A stretch of 64,000 bases of DNA from Actinomadura sp. J1-007 (GTDB taxonomy: Bacteria; Actinomycetota; Actinomycetes; Streptosporangiales; Streptosporangiaceae). Of this stretch, positions 44,090 to 53,096 are shown piece by piece. The stretch covers positions 3,224,001 to 3,288,000 of the forward strand of contig NZ_WING01000001.1 of NCBI RefSeq assembly GCF_009793335.1, read 5' to 3'. Each line of letters starts with the position of its first letter. The first letter of the stretch is position 1. The position numbers and the translations under genes are program-made. The notes beneath the pieces are model-generated. The model was not told the origin of the DNA, did no database searches, and worked only from the letters and a program-made list of their open reading frames with translations.

Positions 44090-45562
44090 ATGAACATGGA
44101 TAAACCGATCCGCCGGGTCGCGATCTTCGGGTTGCTCCTGTTCTTCGGGCTGATGGCCCAGGTCAACTACGTGCAGGGCAGCCAGGCCGAGAGCCTCCAG
44201 AACGACACCAACAACCGGCGCAAGTTCGCCGACGTGTTCAAGCGGCCGCGCGGGAAGATCATCGCGGACGGGCAGATCCTGGTCGACTCGCCGAAGACCG
44301 GCAAGGAGAAGTACGGCCGCTCCTACAAGCTCGGGCCGGTGTACTCGCCGGTGACCGGCTACTTCAACGGCTCGCCGAGCAAGATCGAGATGTCGTACAA
44401 CTCGCTGCTGACCGGCAAGGACACCCGGATCACGCACCAGCGGTGGTTCGACTCGTTCATCGGCAAGAAGCCGGACGGGGCCAACGTCGAGCTGACCCTG
44501 AACACGGCGGCGCAGCAGACGGCGTACCAGGCGCTGAAGGGCAACACGAGCCGGCGGGCCGGCGCCGCGGTGATCGACCTGAAGACCGGCGCGGTGCCGG
44601 TGCTGGCGTCCTACCCCTCGTTCGACCCGAACGAGGTCGCGCCGCAGAAGGGCGACAAGGGCGGCAAGCGGCTCGCCGAGCTCGACCGCGCGCCCGGCGT
44701 GATCAAGCCGCTGATCGACAACGCGATGAGCCAGACGTTCCCGCCGGGCTCGTCGTTCAAGTCGGTGACGGCGGCGGTCGCGATGGAGCAGCTCAACATG
44801 AGCAGCTCCACCGTCGTCAACACCGGGCAGCTCATCCTGCCGGAGTCGGGGCGGCCGCTGCCGAACTCGCACGACACCGGCAACTGCGGCAGCCAGGCCC
44901 CGCTGCGCGGCGCGTTCGCCGAGTCCTGCAACAGCACGTTCGGCGAGCTGGCGCTGAAGATGGGGATCGAGCAGCTCAACCAGGGCGCGTCGAAGTTCGG
45001 GTTCAACCGCAAGCTGGAGATCGAGCCGGACCTGATGACCGCCGAGAGCGACGTGCCGGTGTCGGTGTTCGACCCGAAGACGCAGAAGGACATCCCGACC
45101 GGGAAGGACGGCACGGCCCGTTCGGGCATCGGGCAGGAGAACGTGCGGGCGACGCCGCTCCAGATGGCGATGGTCGCGAGCGCGATCGCGCACGACGGCA
45201 AGATCATGAAGCCGTACCTGGTGCAGAAGGTCAGGACCAAGGACCAGAGCGAGGTCTACAACGCCACGCCGAAGCTGTACTCGCAGGCCATCACGTCCGA
45301 CACCGCCGACCAGCTCGCCGACATGATGCGCGCGGTCGTCCAGGAGGGCACCGCGAAGAACCTCCAGGGCAGGAACATCGCGGGCAAGACCGGCACCGCC
45401 GAGCAGGGCCCCGGCTTCCCCAACTCCCGCTGGTTCGTCGGGTTCGCCCCGATGGAGAAGCCGCGGTACGCGTTCGCCGTGGTCACCGAGGGCTCGGGCG
45501 ACGGCGCGACCAACGCCGGCCCGATCGCCGCGTCGATCATGGCGCAGGTGCTGAAGAAGTGA
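44090..45562 (+). CDS. pbpA: Penicillin-binding protein 2-type transpeptidase (PbpA)
   Basis: 490 residues. A short cytoplasmic start and one membrane anchor (about 8-25) are followed by a dimerisation region and the transpeptidase domain with SSFK near residue 222, SCN (in AESCNSTFGEL) near 283 and KTG (in AGKTGTAEQGPG) near 433. It cross-links peptidoglycan and is the usual class B partner of the RodA encoded directly upstream. The stop overlaps the kinase start as GTGA. Confidence 0.95.
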   Translation: MNMDKPIRRVAIFGLLLFFGLMAQVNYVQGSQAESLQNDTNNRRKFADVFKRPRGKIIADGQILVDSPKTGKEKYGRSYKLGPVYSPVTGYFNGSPSKIEMSYNSLLTGKDTRITHQRWFDSFIGKKPDGANVELTLNTAAQQTAYQALKGNTSRRAGAAVIDLKTGAVPVLASYPSFDPNEVAPQKGDKGGKRLAELDRAPGVIKPLIDNAMSQTFPPGSSFKSVTAAVAMEQLNMSSSTVVNTGQLILPESGRPLPNSHDTGNCGSQAPLRGAFAESCNSTFGELALKMGIEQLNQGASKFGFNRKLEIEPDLMTAESDVPVSVFDPKTQKDIPTGKDGTARSGIGQENVRATPLQMAMVASAIAHDGKIMKPYLVQKVRTKDQSEVYNATPKLYSQAITSDTADQLADMMRAVVQEGTAKNLQGRNIAGKTGTAEQGPGFPNSRWFVGFAPMEKPRYAFAVVTEGSGDGATNAGPIAASIMAQVLKK

Positions 45563-47274
45563 GTCCCGGCCTCGTCCTGAACGACCGGTACCGGCTGCTG
45601 GAGCGGCTGGCCACCGGCGGGATGGGCGAGGTCTGGCACGCCGTGGACGAGGCCCTCGCCCGGGACGTCGCGGTGAAGGTGCTGCGGCAGGAGCTCGTCC
45701 AGGACGAGTCGGTGCAGGGCCGGTTCCGTTCCGAGGCCCGGTTCGCGGCGGCGCTGCGCCCGCACGGCGGCATCGCGCAGGTGTACGACTTCGGCGAGCA
45801 CGACGACCGGGCGTACCTGGTGATGGAGCTGGTGCGCGGCGAGCCGCTCGCGGAGATCATGGAACGGGAGGGCGCGATCGCGCCGCCCGCCGTGCTCGAC
45901 CTCGTCGAGCAGGTCGCCGAGGCGCTGTCGGCGGCGCACGCGGCGGGCATCGTGCACCGCGACGTCAAGCCCGCCAACCTGATGGTCACCGGGGACGGCA
46001 CCGTCAAGATCACCGACTTCGGGATCGCGCGGCGGCTCGCGATGGCCTCACAGACGCAGACCGGCATGGTGATGGGCACCGCGCACTACATCTCGCCCGA
46101 GCAGGCGTCCGGGCAGGAGATCACCCCGGTCGCCGACCTGTACTCGCTCGGCGTGGTGGCGTACGAGTGCCTGACCGGCGAGCCGCCGTTCGACGGCGAC
46201 ACCCCGGTCGAGATCGCGCTGAAGCACGTGCGGGACGCGCCGCCCGACCTGCCCGGCTCCGTTCCGGACGAACTGTGCGAGCTGGTCGCCGACCTGCTGG
46301 AGAAGGCCCCGGAGGACCGTCCGGAGGACGCCACCGAGGTCGCCGCCCGAGCCCGTACGATCCGCGGCGCTTCCGGCGCTTCCGGCGCTTCCGCCGCGCC
46401 TGGCGCTCCTCGGCGGAACGACGCTTCCCGGCGGAACGGCGGTCCGGGCGCGGGCGGCGGGGCGGGCGCGGCGACCCGGGCCGTCCGCGCCGTTCCGCGT
46501 GATGGTGGCAGTGGCGGTAGTGGCAGCAGTGGCGGGCCGGGGGCGACGCGTTCTGGCGCGACTCGGTCGGGGGCGACTCGTTCGGGGGTTGCGCGGTCCG
46601 GATCTGTCGGGTTCGGCGCGGTGCGGGCGGGGGCGACGCGGTCCGGTGCGTCCGGGGCGGCGGCCGTCACGTCGCGGAACGGGGCCGGCGGTCCCCCGGC
46701 GTCCCTCCTGCGGAGGGGCCGCGACATGATCATCGGTGCGTCCAGGGGCCGGAGGGGGCGGGGGAGGGGATTTGACGGTGGCGGCGCGCCGGATACCCTC
46801 ACCTCCGGGACGGGCGACCGTGCCACCGGAGCCGGGCAACGACGCACGGCGCTGGCGTACACCTCGGTCGCGGCGGGAGTGCTGATCGTCGGCGCGATCG
46901 TCGCGGGCTCCATGTGGCGGGGCCTGGTCCCCGCCGACCTCGTCCGGGACGAGGGGGACAGGCCCGTCCCGTCCGCGCCGGGCGGCGCGGGCGCGCGGGC
47001 GACGCTCCGCTCCAGCGCGCCTCCCCTGCACGACGTCGTGCGGCCCGGTTCCCCGGCGGGGAGATCCCCGTCCGGTTCGCATCGCACGTCAACGCCGGGG
47101 TCGGTCGAGGCGTCCCCTTCACAGAAGCCAACCAGGAAACCACCGTCCAGGGCGACTCCCACCGCCCCAAAGCCCACACCGGTACCGACGGACAGCGCCA
47201 CGACTCCGTCAACTCCGAGCCCGGGTCCCTCGCCCACCGATAGCGGGGGACTAGGTTCGGAGGACAAGGTGTAG
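45559..47274 (+). CDS. pknA: PknA-like transmembrane Ser/Thr protein kinase
   Basis: 571 residues. The kinase domain (about 1-265) has the GGMGEVW glycine loop, Lys in VAVKVL, HRDVKPANL, DFGIA and the APE-like SPEQA. Then comes a long low-complexity linker with repeated GATRSG units (about residues 330-375), a transmembrane helix near 435 (YTSVAAGVLIVGAIVAGS) and a Ser/Thr/Pro-rich extracellular tail without PASTA repeats. Order after pbpA and before pknB supports the PknA assignment. The GTG start overlaps the pbpA stop. Confidence 0.92.
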   Translation: MSPGLVLNDRYRLLERLATGGMGEVWHAVDEALARDVAVKVLRQELVQDESVQGRFRSEARFAAALRPHGGIAQVYDFGEHDDRAYLVMELVRGEPLAEIMEREGAIAPPAVLDLVEQVAEALSAAHAAGIVHRDVKPANLMVTGDGTVKITDFGIARRLAMASQTQTGMVMGTAHYISPEQASGQEITPVADLYSLGVVAYECLTGEPPFDGDTPVEIALKHVRDAPPDLPGSVPDELCELVADLLEKAPEDRPEDATEVAARARTIRGASGASGASAAPGAPRRNDASRRNGGPGAGGGAGAATRAVRAVPRDGGSGGSGSSGGPGATRSGATRSGATRSGVARSGSVGFGAVRAGATRSGASGAAAVTSRNGAGGPPASLLRRGRDMIIGASRGRRGRGRGFDGGGAPDTLTSGTGDRATGAGQRRTALAYTSVAAGVLIVGAIVAGSMWRGLVPADLVRDEGDRPVPSAPGGAGARATLRSSAPPLHDVVRPGSPAGRSPSGSHRTSTPGSVEASPSQKPTRKPPSRATPTAPKPTPVPTDSATTPSTPSPGPSPTDSGGLGSEDKV

Positions 47275-47296
47275 ACGTACGAGGGAAAGTGCACAT

Positions 47297-49101
47297 ATGA
47301 GTCAACCTCGGCTGCTCGGCGGCCGCTACGAGCTCGACGCGGTGATCGGGCGAGGCGGCATGGCCGAGGTCTACCGTGCCCGGGACCTGCGCCTCGATCG
47401 CGTGGTCGCGGTCAAGACGCTGCGCTCCGACCTGGCCCGCGACCCCACCTTCCAGGCCCGCTTCCGCCGCGAGGCGCAGTCGGCCGCCTCCCTGAACCAC
47501 CCCTCCGTCGTCGCGGTGTACGACACCGGCGAGGACACGGTGGGCGACACCCACATCCCGTACATCGTGATGGAGTTCGTCGACGGCAGCACGCTGCGCG
47601 AGCTCCTGCACGAGAACCGCGCGCTGCTCCCCGACAAGGCGCTGGAGATCACCGACGGGGTGCTGCGCGCCCTGGACTACAGCCACCGCGGCGGGATCGT
47701 CCACCGCGACATCAAGCCGGCCAACGTGATGCTGACCCGCAACCACGAGGTCAAGGTCATGGACTTCGGCATCGCCCGCGCGATGGCCGACTCGGCCGCG
47801 ACGATGACGCAGACCGCGCAGGTGATCGGCACCGCGCAGTACCTGTCGCCCGAGCAGGCGCGCGGCGAGCGGGTCGACACCCGCAGCGACATCTACTCCA
47901 CCGGCTGCGTGCTGTACGAGTTGCTCACGGGCCGTCCGCCGTTCACCGGCGACTCGCCGGTCGCGATCGCCTACCAGCACGTACGGGAGGAGCCGATCCC
48001 CCCGTCGCAGATCGACCCGGACATCCCGCAGTGGGCCGACGCGATCGTGCTGAAGGCGATGGCGAAGGACCCCGACCACCGCTACCAGAACGCCAACGAG
48101 TTCCGGCAGGAGATCCAGCGGGTCCTCCAGGGCCAGCCGGTGTCGTCCACGGCGGCCTCGACGATGCTGATGGGCGGCGCGCAGCCGCAGGGCACGCAGG
48201 TGATGGGCCAGGTCCCCGGGATGCAGGGCACGCAGGCGCATCCGCCCGGCGGGCGTACGGGCTACGACCTGCCGCCGGTGCAGTACGACGACCAGAGACC
48301 CGAGCGCGGCGGGGCGGGCAAGAAGGCGGCCCTGTGGATCGGGCTCGCCGTCCTGTTCGTCGGCGGCGCCGCGCTGATCGGCTACCTGATGTCGGGCGGG
48401 GGCGGCGACGAGGTCGCCAAGGTCAAGGTCCCCGGCGTCGTCAACATCAAGCAGAGCGACGCGACCGCCCAGCTCACCAAGGCGGGACTGAGGTCCGGCA
48501 CGGTGAACGAGGACTTCAGCAGCGACGTCCGCAAGGGCTACGTCATCAGCTCCAACCCCCGCCCGGCAACGAGGTGAAGAAGGGCACGGCGGTCAGCCTG
48601 GTCGTGTCCAAGGGGCGCAGGCCGCCGAAGGAGTACACGATCCCGGACGTCACGGGCAAGCCGTACACCACGGCCAAGAGCCTGCTGGAGGACCGGGGCT
48701 TCGACGTCACGCAGCAGACCGAGACCAACGACGACGTCCCGCGCGGCCAGGTGATCAGGACCGACCCGTCCGGCGGGGAGAAGCGCCCGAAGGGCACCGA
48801 GGTCACCCTGTACGTGTCGCGGGGCCCGAGCACCCTCAAGGTCCCCAACCTGTTCAACAACAGCAAGCTGTCGGCCTGCAACAAGCTGAAGTCGATGGGC
48901 CTGAAGTGCAAGGTCATGCCGGGCACCGCACCGCCCGACAAGCCGGTCTCGCCGGGCCAGGTGTACGACCAGCAGCCGAGCCCCGACTCCACGGTGGCGC
49001 CCGGCGACACCGTGACCATCTTCGTCCAGCAGACCCCGCAGACCTCACCGCCGGTGTCGCCCCCGGTCACCCCACCGGACGACGGCAACCCGTTCGACTG
49101 A
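47297..49101 (+). CDS. pknB: PknB-like PASTA Ser/Thr protein kinase (one-base frameshift)
   Basis: About 601 residues after repair. Kinase domain at 1-275 with GRGGMAEVYRA, VAVKTL, HRDIKPANVM and DFGIARAM; transmembrane helix near 350 (ALWIGLAVLFVGGAALIGYL); then three extracellular PASTA domains that bind muropeptides. The first PASTA domain is split by one missing base in the CCCCC run at 48556-48560, leaving a premature stop at 48577. Adding one C restores SNPPPGNEVKKGTAVSLVV. It senses the state of the cell wall and phosphorylates division and wall-synthesis proteins. Confidence 0.93.
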
Positions 49102-49116
49102 GCACCGCGTAGCGGC

Positions 49117-49161
49117 GAAAGGGCCCCGGCCTCTCTCCTCAGAGGGCGACCGGGGCCTTTC
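49117..49161 (+). terminator. Terminator of the fha-pknB operon
   Basis: GAAAGGGCCCCGG (49117-49129) pairs with CCGGGGCCTTTC (49150-49161) across a 20-base loop, 15 bp after the pknB stop. The loop itself contains a small secondary repeat. Confidence 0.75.
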
Positions 49162-49593
49162 GGCGATGGGGCCTTTGAGTGGACGGCCTTCGGGCGGCCG
49201 GGGCCTTCGGGTGGATGGGGCCTTCGGGCGGATGCGGCCTTGGGCGGCCGGGGCCTCTGGGCGGACGGGCTGCCGGGCGGGGGCGTCCGGGATGTGCAGC
49301 CGGGGTTCTTCGGCGGTTGGGGGCGGAACGGGCCGTCCCGGATGAGCCGCTGCGGACTCTCGCGCTGGTGGGACGCGGGGCCGGGGGCGTCCGGGAGGGG
49401 TGGCTGGAGGCTTCCTGCGTCCGGGCATGAGAAGAGGGCTTCCGCCACTCGGGGGCAATGGCGGAAGCCCTCGATATGGTCTTCGTACGGGGCAGGCCGG
49501 ACGTTACGCGTTTCACTAGATTTTTTCTGTACAAACCGGCGTATCGTCGGCTCGGCGCGAGAAGCGCTGGTCAGGGGCCGGGCCGTACGCGGG
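49162..49593. other. Gene-free interval with G-rich repeats and a second hairpin
   Basis: No gene. From 49165 to 49275 the sequence repeats GGCCTTCGGGCGGNYGGGGCC-like units about five times. A perfect 14-bp hairpin follows at 49434-49472. In related actinomycetes a glutamine amidotransferase gene (pabA/trpG) is often found in this neighbourhood; there is no trace of one here. Confidence 0.5.
49434..49472. terminator. Strong hairpin terminator
   Basis: GAGGGCTTCCGCCA (49434-49447) is perfectly complementary to TGGCGGAAGCCCTC (49459-49472) with an 11-base loop. It lies between the pknB operon and the convergent sortase operon. Confidence 0.72.
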
Positions 49594-49797
49594 TCAGCCC
49601 GGCGTCGCGGGAGCCGTGGGAGCCGTGGACGACGCCGGTGTGCCGTCCACGACGCCGTGGTCGAACTGGACCTTCGGCTCGACCCACGGGAACACCAGGT
49701 ACCAGAGGACGGCGGCGAAGGCGAGGGCGAGGCCGACCGCGAGCGCGGTCCTCGCCTGCCAGCGGCCGGGCAGGTGGCGCCAGAGCCAGGCGTACAT
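49594..49797 (-). CDS. Small single-pass membrane protein next to sortase
   Basis: 67 residues. One transmembrane helix (about 17-38, TALAVGLALAFAAVLWYLVF) is followed by a WVEPKVQFD segment and a Ser/Thr/Ala/Pro-rich extracellular tail. It starts nine bases after the sortase stop, so the two are co-transcribed. Small proteins of this layout accompany class E sortases in this locus of other actinomycetes, as far as I recall; their role is unknown. Confidence 0.75.
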   Translation of the reverse strand: MYAWLWRHLPGRWQARTALAVGLALAFAAVLWYLVFPWVEPKVQFDHGVVDGTPASSTAPTAPATPG

Positions 49798-49806
49798 CGG
49801 GCCTCC

Positions 49807-50445
49807 TCACTTTCCGGTGGCGGGTGCGGTGACGCGGGGGAGCTGCCGGCTCAGCTCCCCGAAGATGATCATCCGTTCGGCGGCGGAGTACTTCGGGTGG
49901 CAGGTGGTGAGCGTGATGAGCCGCTGGGTCGGCTTGCGCTTCGGCCGGAACGGCACCGGCGCGGTGACCTCGACCGCCGTCGGCTTGACGATCTTGCGGT
50001 CGGTGACCCGGTAGACGTAGTGCGTCGTACGGGTGTCGATGAGGATCTGGTCGCCGGCGCGAAGCTCGCCGAGCCGGTTGAACGGGGCGGAGTAGGTGGT
50101 GCGGTGGCCGGAGACGACGAAGTTGCCGACCTGGCCGGGCATCGCGCTGCCCGGGTAGTGGCCGGGCCCCTTGCGCAGGTCGGCGAGGTCGACGCCCTCG
50201 ATGACCACGTACTTGTACTTGGCGCCGAAGCGGGGGATGCGGATCATCGCGAGCCCCTTGCCCAGCTTGACCCGTTCGGTGGTGACCTTCGGCGCCTCCC
50301 ACGACCTGCGCAGCTCGTCGGTCAGCCGGTGCTGCTGCTGCGCGGTGTAGCGACCGGTCCCCCACAGCTCGTACGTGACGAACAGCAGCAGGATCAGCCC
50401 GGCGGTGATGCACAACTCGCCCAGGCCACGGATCACCATCCGCAC
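49807..50445 (-). CDS. Class E sortase
   Basis: 212 residues. An N-terminal membrane anchor (about 10-28) precedes the sortase barrel. The catalytic His lies in VSGHRTTYSAPF, the Cys in ITLTTCHPKYSAAERMI and the Arg in the following AAER. The Tyr in the ITLTTCHPKYS motif is characteristic of class E enzymes, which anchor LAXTG-type proteins to peptidoglycan in high-GC Gram-positives. I chose the GTG at 50445, seven bases after AGGGGGA; the ATG at 50439 is an alternative. Confidence 0.92.
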   Translation of the reverse strand: MRMVIRGLGELCITAGLILLLFVTYELWGTGRYTAQQQHRLTDELRRSWEAPKVTTERVKLGKGLAMIRIPRFGAKYKYVVIEGVDLADLRKGPGHYPGSAMPGQVGNFVVSGHRTTYSAPFNRLGELRAGDQILIDTRTTHYVYRVTDRKIVKPTAVEVTAPVPFRPKRKPTQRLITLTTCHPKYSAAERMIIFGELSRQLPRVTAPATGK

Positions 50446-50752
50446 CGCGCGTCCCCCTCGTCGTAGGCAGCCGTCGTCCGACACGAGCATGGCACCCGAG
50501 CGCGGTCCCCGGCACCACACCCTCGCCGCGAGCCTCGCGGCGGACCGCGGTCAACGTCCGGCGGACGGCCCTCCGCCGGGCGCTGGCGGGCGGCGACGCG
50601 GGGTTCGTTGCGCGTCCGGTTGGGCGGGGCCTGTGGGCGCGGGCGCGGGCCGGAGGCGGTCGGGGCCTTTCGACGCCGGAGGCGGTCGGGCCTTTGACGC
50701 CGGACGCGGTCGGGTGCTTTCGAGCGGTCGGCCGGTGGAGGCGGGCGGGTGG
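50446..50752. other. Gene-free interval with short tandem repeats
   Basis: No gene. A ~25-bp unit, about GGAGGCGGTCGGGGCCTTTCGACGCC, is repeated almost three times between 50651 and 50720. The rest presumably holds the sortase promoter. Confidence 0.5.
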
Positions 50753-51514
50753 TCAGTCGCCGTCGTCCTGGGTCGAGCGTTCGGGGACCCTGGCGTGGTT
50801 CATGGTCACGTTTCCGGTGTACGGGGGCAGGTCGGCCTGGTCGTCGGTCCGCACCGAGTAGCCGAGTCCGTACTCGTGCACGTACTTGCGGTAGATCGCG
50901 ATCTCGGGGGACGCGTCGAGCGCGGCCCTCAGCCGGGCCGGGTCCCCGACCGCGGTGATCCGGAACGGCGGCGAGTACACGACCCCTTGCAGGATCAGGG
51001 TATTGCCCACGCACCGGACGGCGCTCGTGGAGATCACGCGCTGGTCCATGATCTGCATTCCCTCGGCGCCGCCCGCCCAGAGGGCGTTCACGACGGCCTG
51101 GACGTCCGCCTGGTGGACGACGAGGTCGTCGGGGCCGACACCGCGCGGCAGATCACCTGATTTCGGGAGAGGCGCGTCGTTCAGGGCGACACGCACCGCG
51201 GGGCCTTTCAGGGGCGTGAATCCGGACCGCTGGGCGAGGCGGTCGGCGTTGGCCTGAGCGTTCTTGACGCGCGCGTCGTGGCGTCCGGCCTCGCGGGAGA
51301 TGCCGTCGACCTCGCGGCGAAGCCGCTGGTAGTCGTCGCGCTCCCGGTGGGTGCGGCGCTGCTCGGAGGCGATCAGCTCGGTGATCCGGGTCCGGCCCTC
51401 GTCGCGCAGGCTCGTGCCGCGGGCCGTGCTCGCGCTCGCCGCGAACAAGGTTCCCGCAACAAGCGTGAGGGCTGGGATGATGCTTCCCCACGTTCGACGC
51501 CGTACGCTGCTCAC
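50753..51514 (-). CDS. DUF881 family protein
   Basis: 253 residues. An N-terminal membrane segment or signal anchor (about 9-28) is followed by a coiled coil (about 40-85, rich in RRTHRERDDYQRLRREV-like heptads) and the DUF881 domain with VVHQADVQAVVNALWAGGAEGMQIMDQRV and the GNTLILQGVVYSPPF strand. Homologues flank crgA in many actinomycetes and resemble division-associated or sporulation YlxX-like proteins. Its function is unknown, with a role in division suggested by location. The GTG start is divergent from crgA. Confidence 0.9.
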   Translation of the reverse strand: MSSVRRRTWGSIIPALTLVAGTLFAASASTARGTSLRDEGRTRITELIASEQRRTHRERDDYQRLRREVDGISREAGRHDARVKNAQANADRLAQRSGFTPLKGPAVRVALNDAPLPKSGDLPRGVGPDDLVVHQADVQAVVNALWAGGAEGMQIMDQRVISTSAVRCVGNTLILQGVVYSPPFRITAVGDPARLRAALDASPEIAIYRKYVHEYGLGYSVRTDDQADLPPYTGNVTMNHARVPERSTQDDGD

Positions 51515-51595
51515 CAGCGACTACGCTAACCGACAAAACACCCATGCGCGGACCGGCGCTCCGGCCGCCAGCCGCCCGAGGAGATCGATCCCACC

Positions 51596-51853
51596 GTGGC
51601 CAAGTCCAAAGTGCGCAAGAAGGCCGTCTACACGCCGCCGCAGAAGTCCAAGGCGCCCGAGGTCAGCCCCCGCTGGCTGGTGCCGACGATGGTCGCGCTC
51701 TGGCTGGTCGGGCTCGTCTGGATCGCCGTCTTCTACGTGACGGCGAGCACGGGCACCGATGTTCCGGTCATGAGCGACCTGCACAACTGGAACCTGGGGA
51801 TCGGGTTCACGGCGATCATCCTCGGCGTGATCCTGTCGACCCGCTGGCGCTGA
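51596..51853 (+). CDS. crgA: Cell division protein CrgA
   Basis: 85 residues. The basic start with KSKVRKK is followed by two transmembrane helices (about 29-50 and 66-82) joined by a short external loop containing DLHNWNLGIGF. This is the exact architecture of CrgA, which binds FtsZ, FtsQ and PbpA and restrains division at the septum. The GTG start follows GAGGAGA. The gene is divergent from the DUF881 gene, with an 81-bp gap. Confidence 0.95.
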   Translation: MAKSKVRKKAVYTPPQKSKAPEVSPRWLVPTMVALWLVGLVWIAVFYVTASTGTDVPVMSDLHNWNLGIGFTAIILGVILSTRWR

Positions 51854-51944
51854 GCCCGGGTCCGGGCACGGATCCGGGCTCGGCCGGAACCGGACGCGGA
51901 ACCAGCGGCCTTACCCCTTGCGCGGCCGTCCGAATCCACGAAAG

Positions 51945-51995
51945 TTATCCACAGACTGGGGATTGCAGACCCGTTCTTTCCCCAGGTTTTCCACA
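51945..51995 (+). promoter_or_regulatory. Two DnaA-box-like nonamers
   Basis: TTATCCACA at 51945-51953 matches the strict DnaA box consensus, and TTTTCCACA at 51987-51995 is one base away. They have the same orientation, are 42 bp (four helical turns) apart, and both are followed by G. They sit in the gap between the convergent crgA and rhomboid genes, where no promoter is expected. They could titrate DnaA or mark a secondary binding locus; they are too few to be an origin. Confidence 0.5.
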
Positions 51996-52084
51996 GGCTC
52001 GTCCCGTGGCCGCCCGGACGCCGCCGCGCCTCCGGTGCGTTCGGGCGGAACGCGCGGACGGACGGCGCGGCGGCGGCCCGCAGG

Positions 52085-53002
52085 TCAGACCAGCCCGCTG
52101 AGGCCCGGCACCGCCGCCTGGATGTCGGACGTCTTGACCAGCACCAGCGCGACGAACACGGCGAGCACCGCCACGGGCGCCGCGATGTGCACCGCGAGCT
52201 GCCGGGCGCGCGGCGCGTACGCGAACGCCACGGCCAGCACCGCGCCGGTGACCAGGCCGCCGATGTGCCCCTGCCAGGAGATCCCCGGCACCGAGAACGT
52301 GATCACCAGGTTGATCAGCAGCAGGAACACGATCGGCCCGACCTGGCCGCCGAGCCTGCGGCCGATCACGAAGAACGCCCCGAACAGGCCGAAGATGGCC
52401 CCGGACGCGCCGACCGCCTGCCCGGTGGGCTCCACCAGGTAGAGCAGCACCGAGCCGCCGAGGCCCGACAGCACGTACAGCGCCAGGTACCGCCAGCGGC
52501 CGAGCACCTGTTCCAGCGCCGGGCCGACCGCCCACAGCGCCCACATGTTGAACAGGATGTGGGTGATACCGAACGTCCCGCCCCGCTGGTGCAGGAACAT
52601 CGCGGTGAACAGCCGGTACCACTCCCCGTCGGCGACCCCGCCGACCCTGCCGCCGGGCACGATGCCGTAGCCGAGCATCATGAAGTCCCAGACCACCCGG
52701 TACGAGGCGAGCTCGGCCAGGTAGGCGAGGACGCAGACGCCGATGAGCGAGTACGTCACGACGGGCACGGCCGCGGCCCCGCCGCCCCGTACGGCGGCGC
52801 CCACGGGAGTGCGGGGCCTGCGGACGTTCCGGTTGCCTTCGGCGACGCACTCGACGCACTGGTGCCCGACGGCGGCGTCCCGCATGCAGTCCGGGCAGAT
52901 GTAGCGGTCGCACCGCGTGCACCGGACGTACGTCTCCCGCCCCGGATGCCGGTAGCAGGTCGGCACCGAGGTCTCGGGCGCGGGACTGGATTCTGTGCTC
53001 AT
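52085..53002 (-). CDS. Rhomboid family intramembrane serine protease with zinc-binding N-terminus
   Basis: 305 residues. The N-terminal 60 residues contain a CYRH...CTRC...ICPDC...HQC cluster like a B-box or zinc ribbon. Seven or so transmembrane helices follow. The catalytic Ser is in the GASGAIFG motif and the His in HIGG, with the GxxxHILFNM motif in between. It cleaves transmembrane helices within the bilayer; substrates in this locus are unknown. It is convergent with crgA and transcribed in the same direction as ppiA. Confidence 0.95.
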   Translation of the reverse strand: MSTESSPAPETSVPTCYRHPGRETYVRCTRCDRYICPDCMRDAAVGHQCVECVAEGNRNVRRPRTPVGAAVRGGGAAAVPVVTYSLIGVCVLAYLAELASYRVVWDFMMLGYGIVPGGRVGGVADGEWYRLFTAMFLHQRGGTFGITHILFNMWALWAVGPALEQVLGRWRYLALYVLSGLGGSVLLYLVEPTGQAVGASGAIFGLFGAFFVIGRRLGGQVGPIVFLLLINLVITFSVPGISWQGHIGGLVTGAVLAVAFAYAPRARQLAVHIAAPVAVLAVFVALVLVKTSDIQAAVPGLSGLV

Positions 53003-53096
53003 CGAACGGCTCCGTCGGGACCGGTGGCGGTGCTCACGGCGATCGCGCGGCGCGGACCGCGCGCTCGCCGCGAAGGGGTCTCACCCTGTACGACGA

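Noticed and set aside
51854-52084. Replication origin oriC
   Set aside because: Only two DnaA-box-like sites occur and neither dnaA, dnaN nor an AT-rich unwinding region is present.
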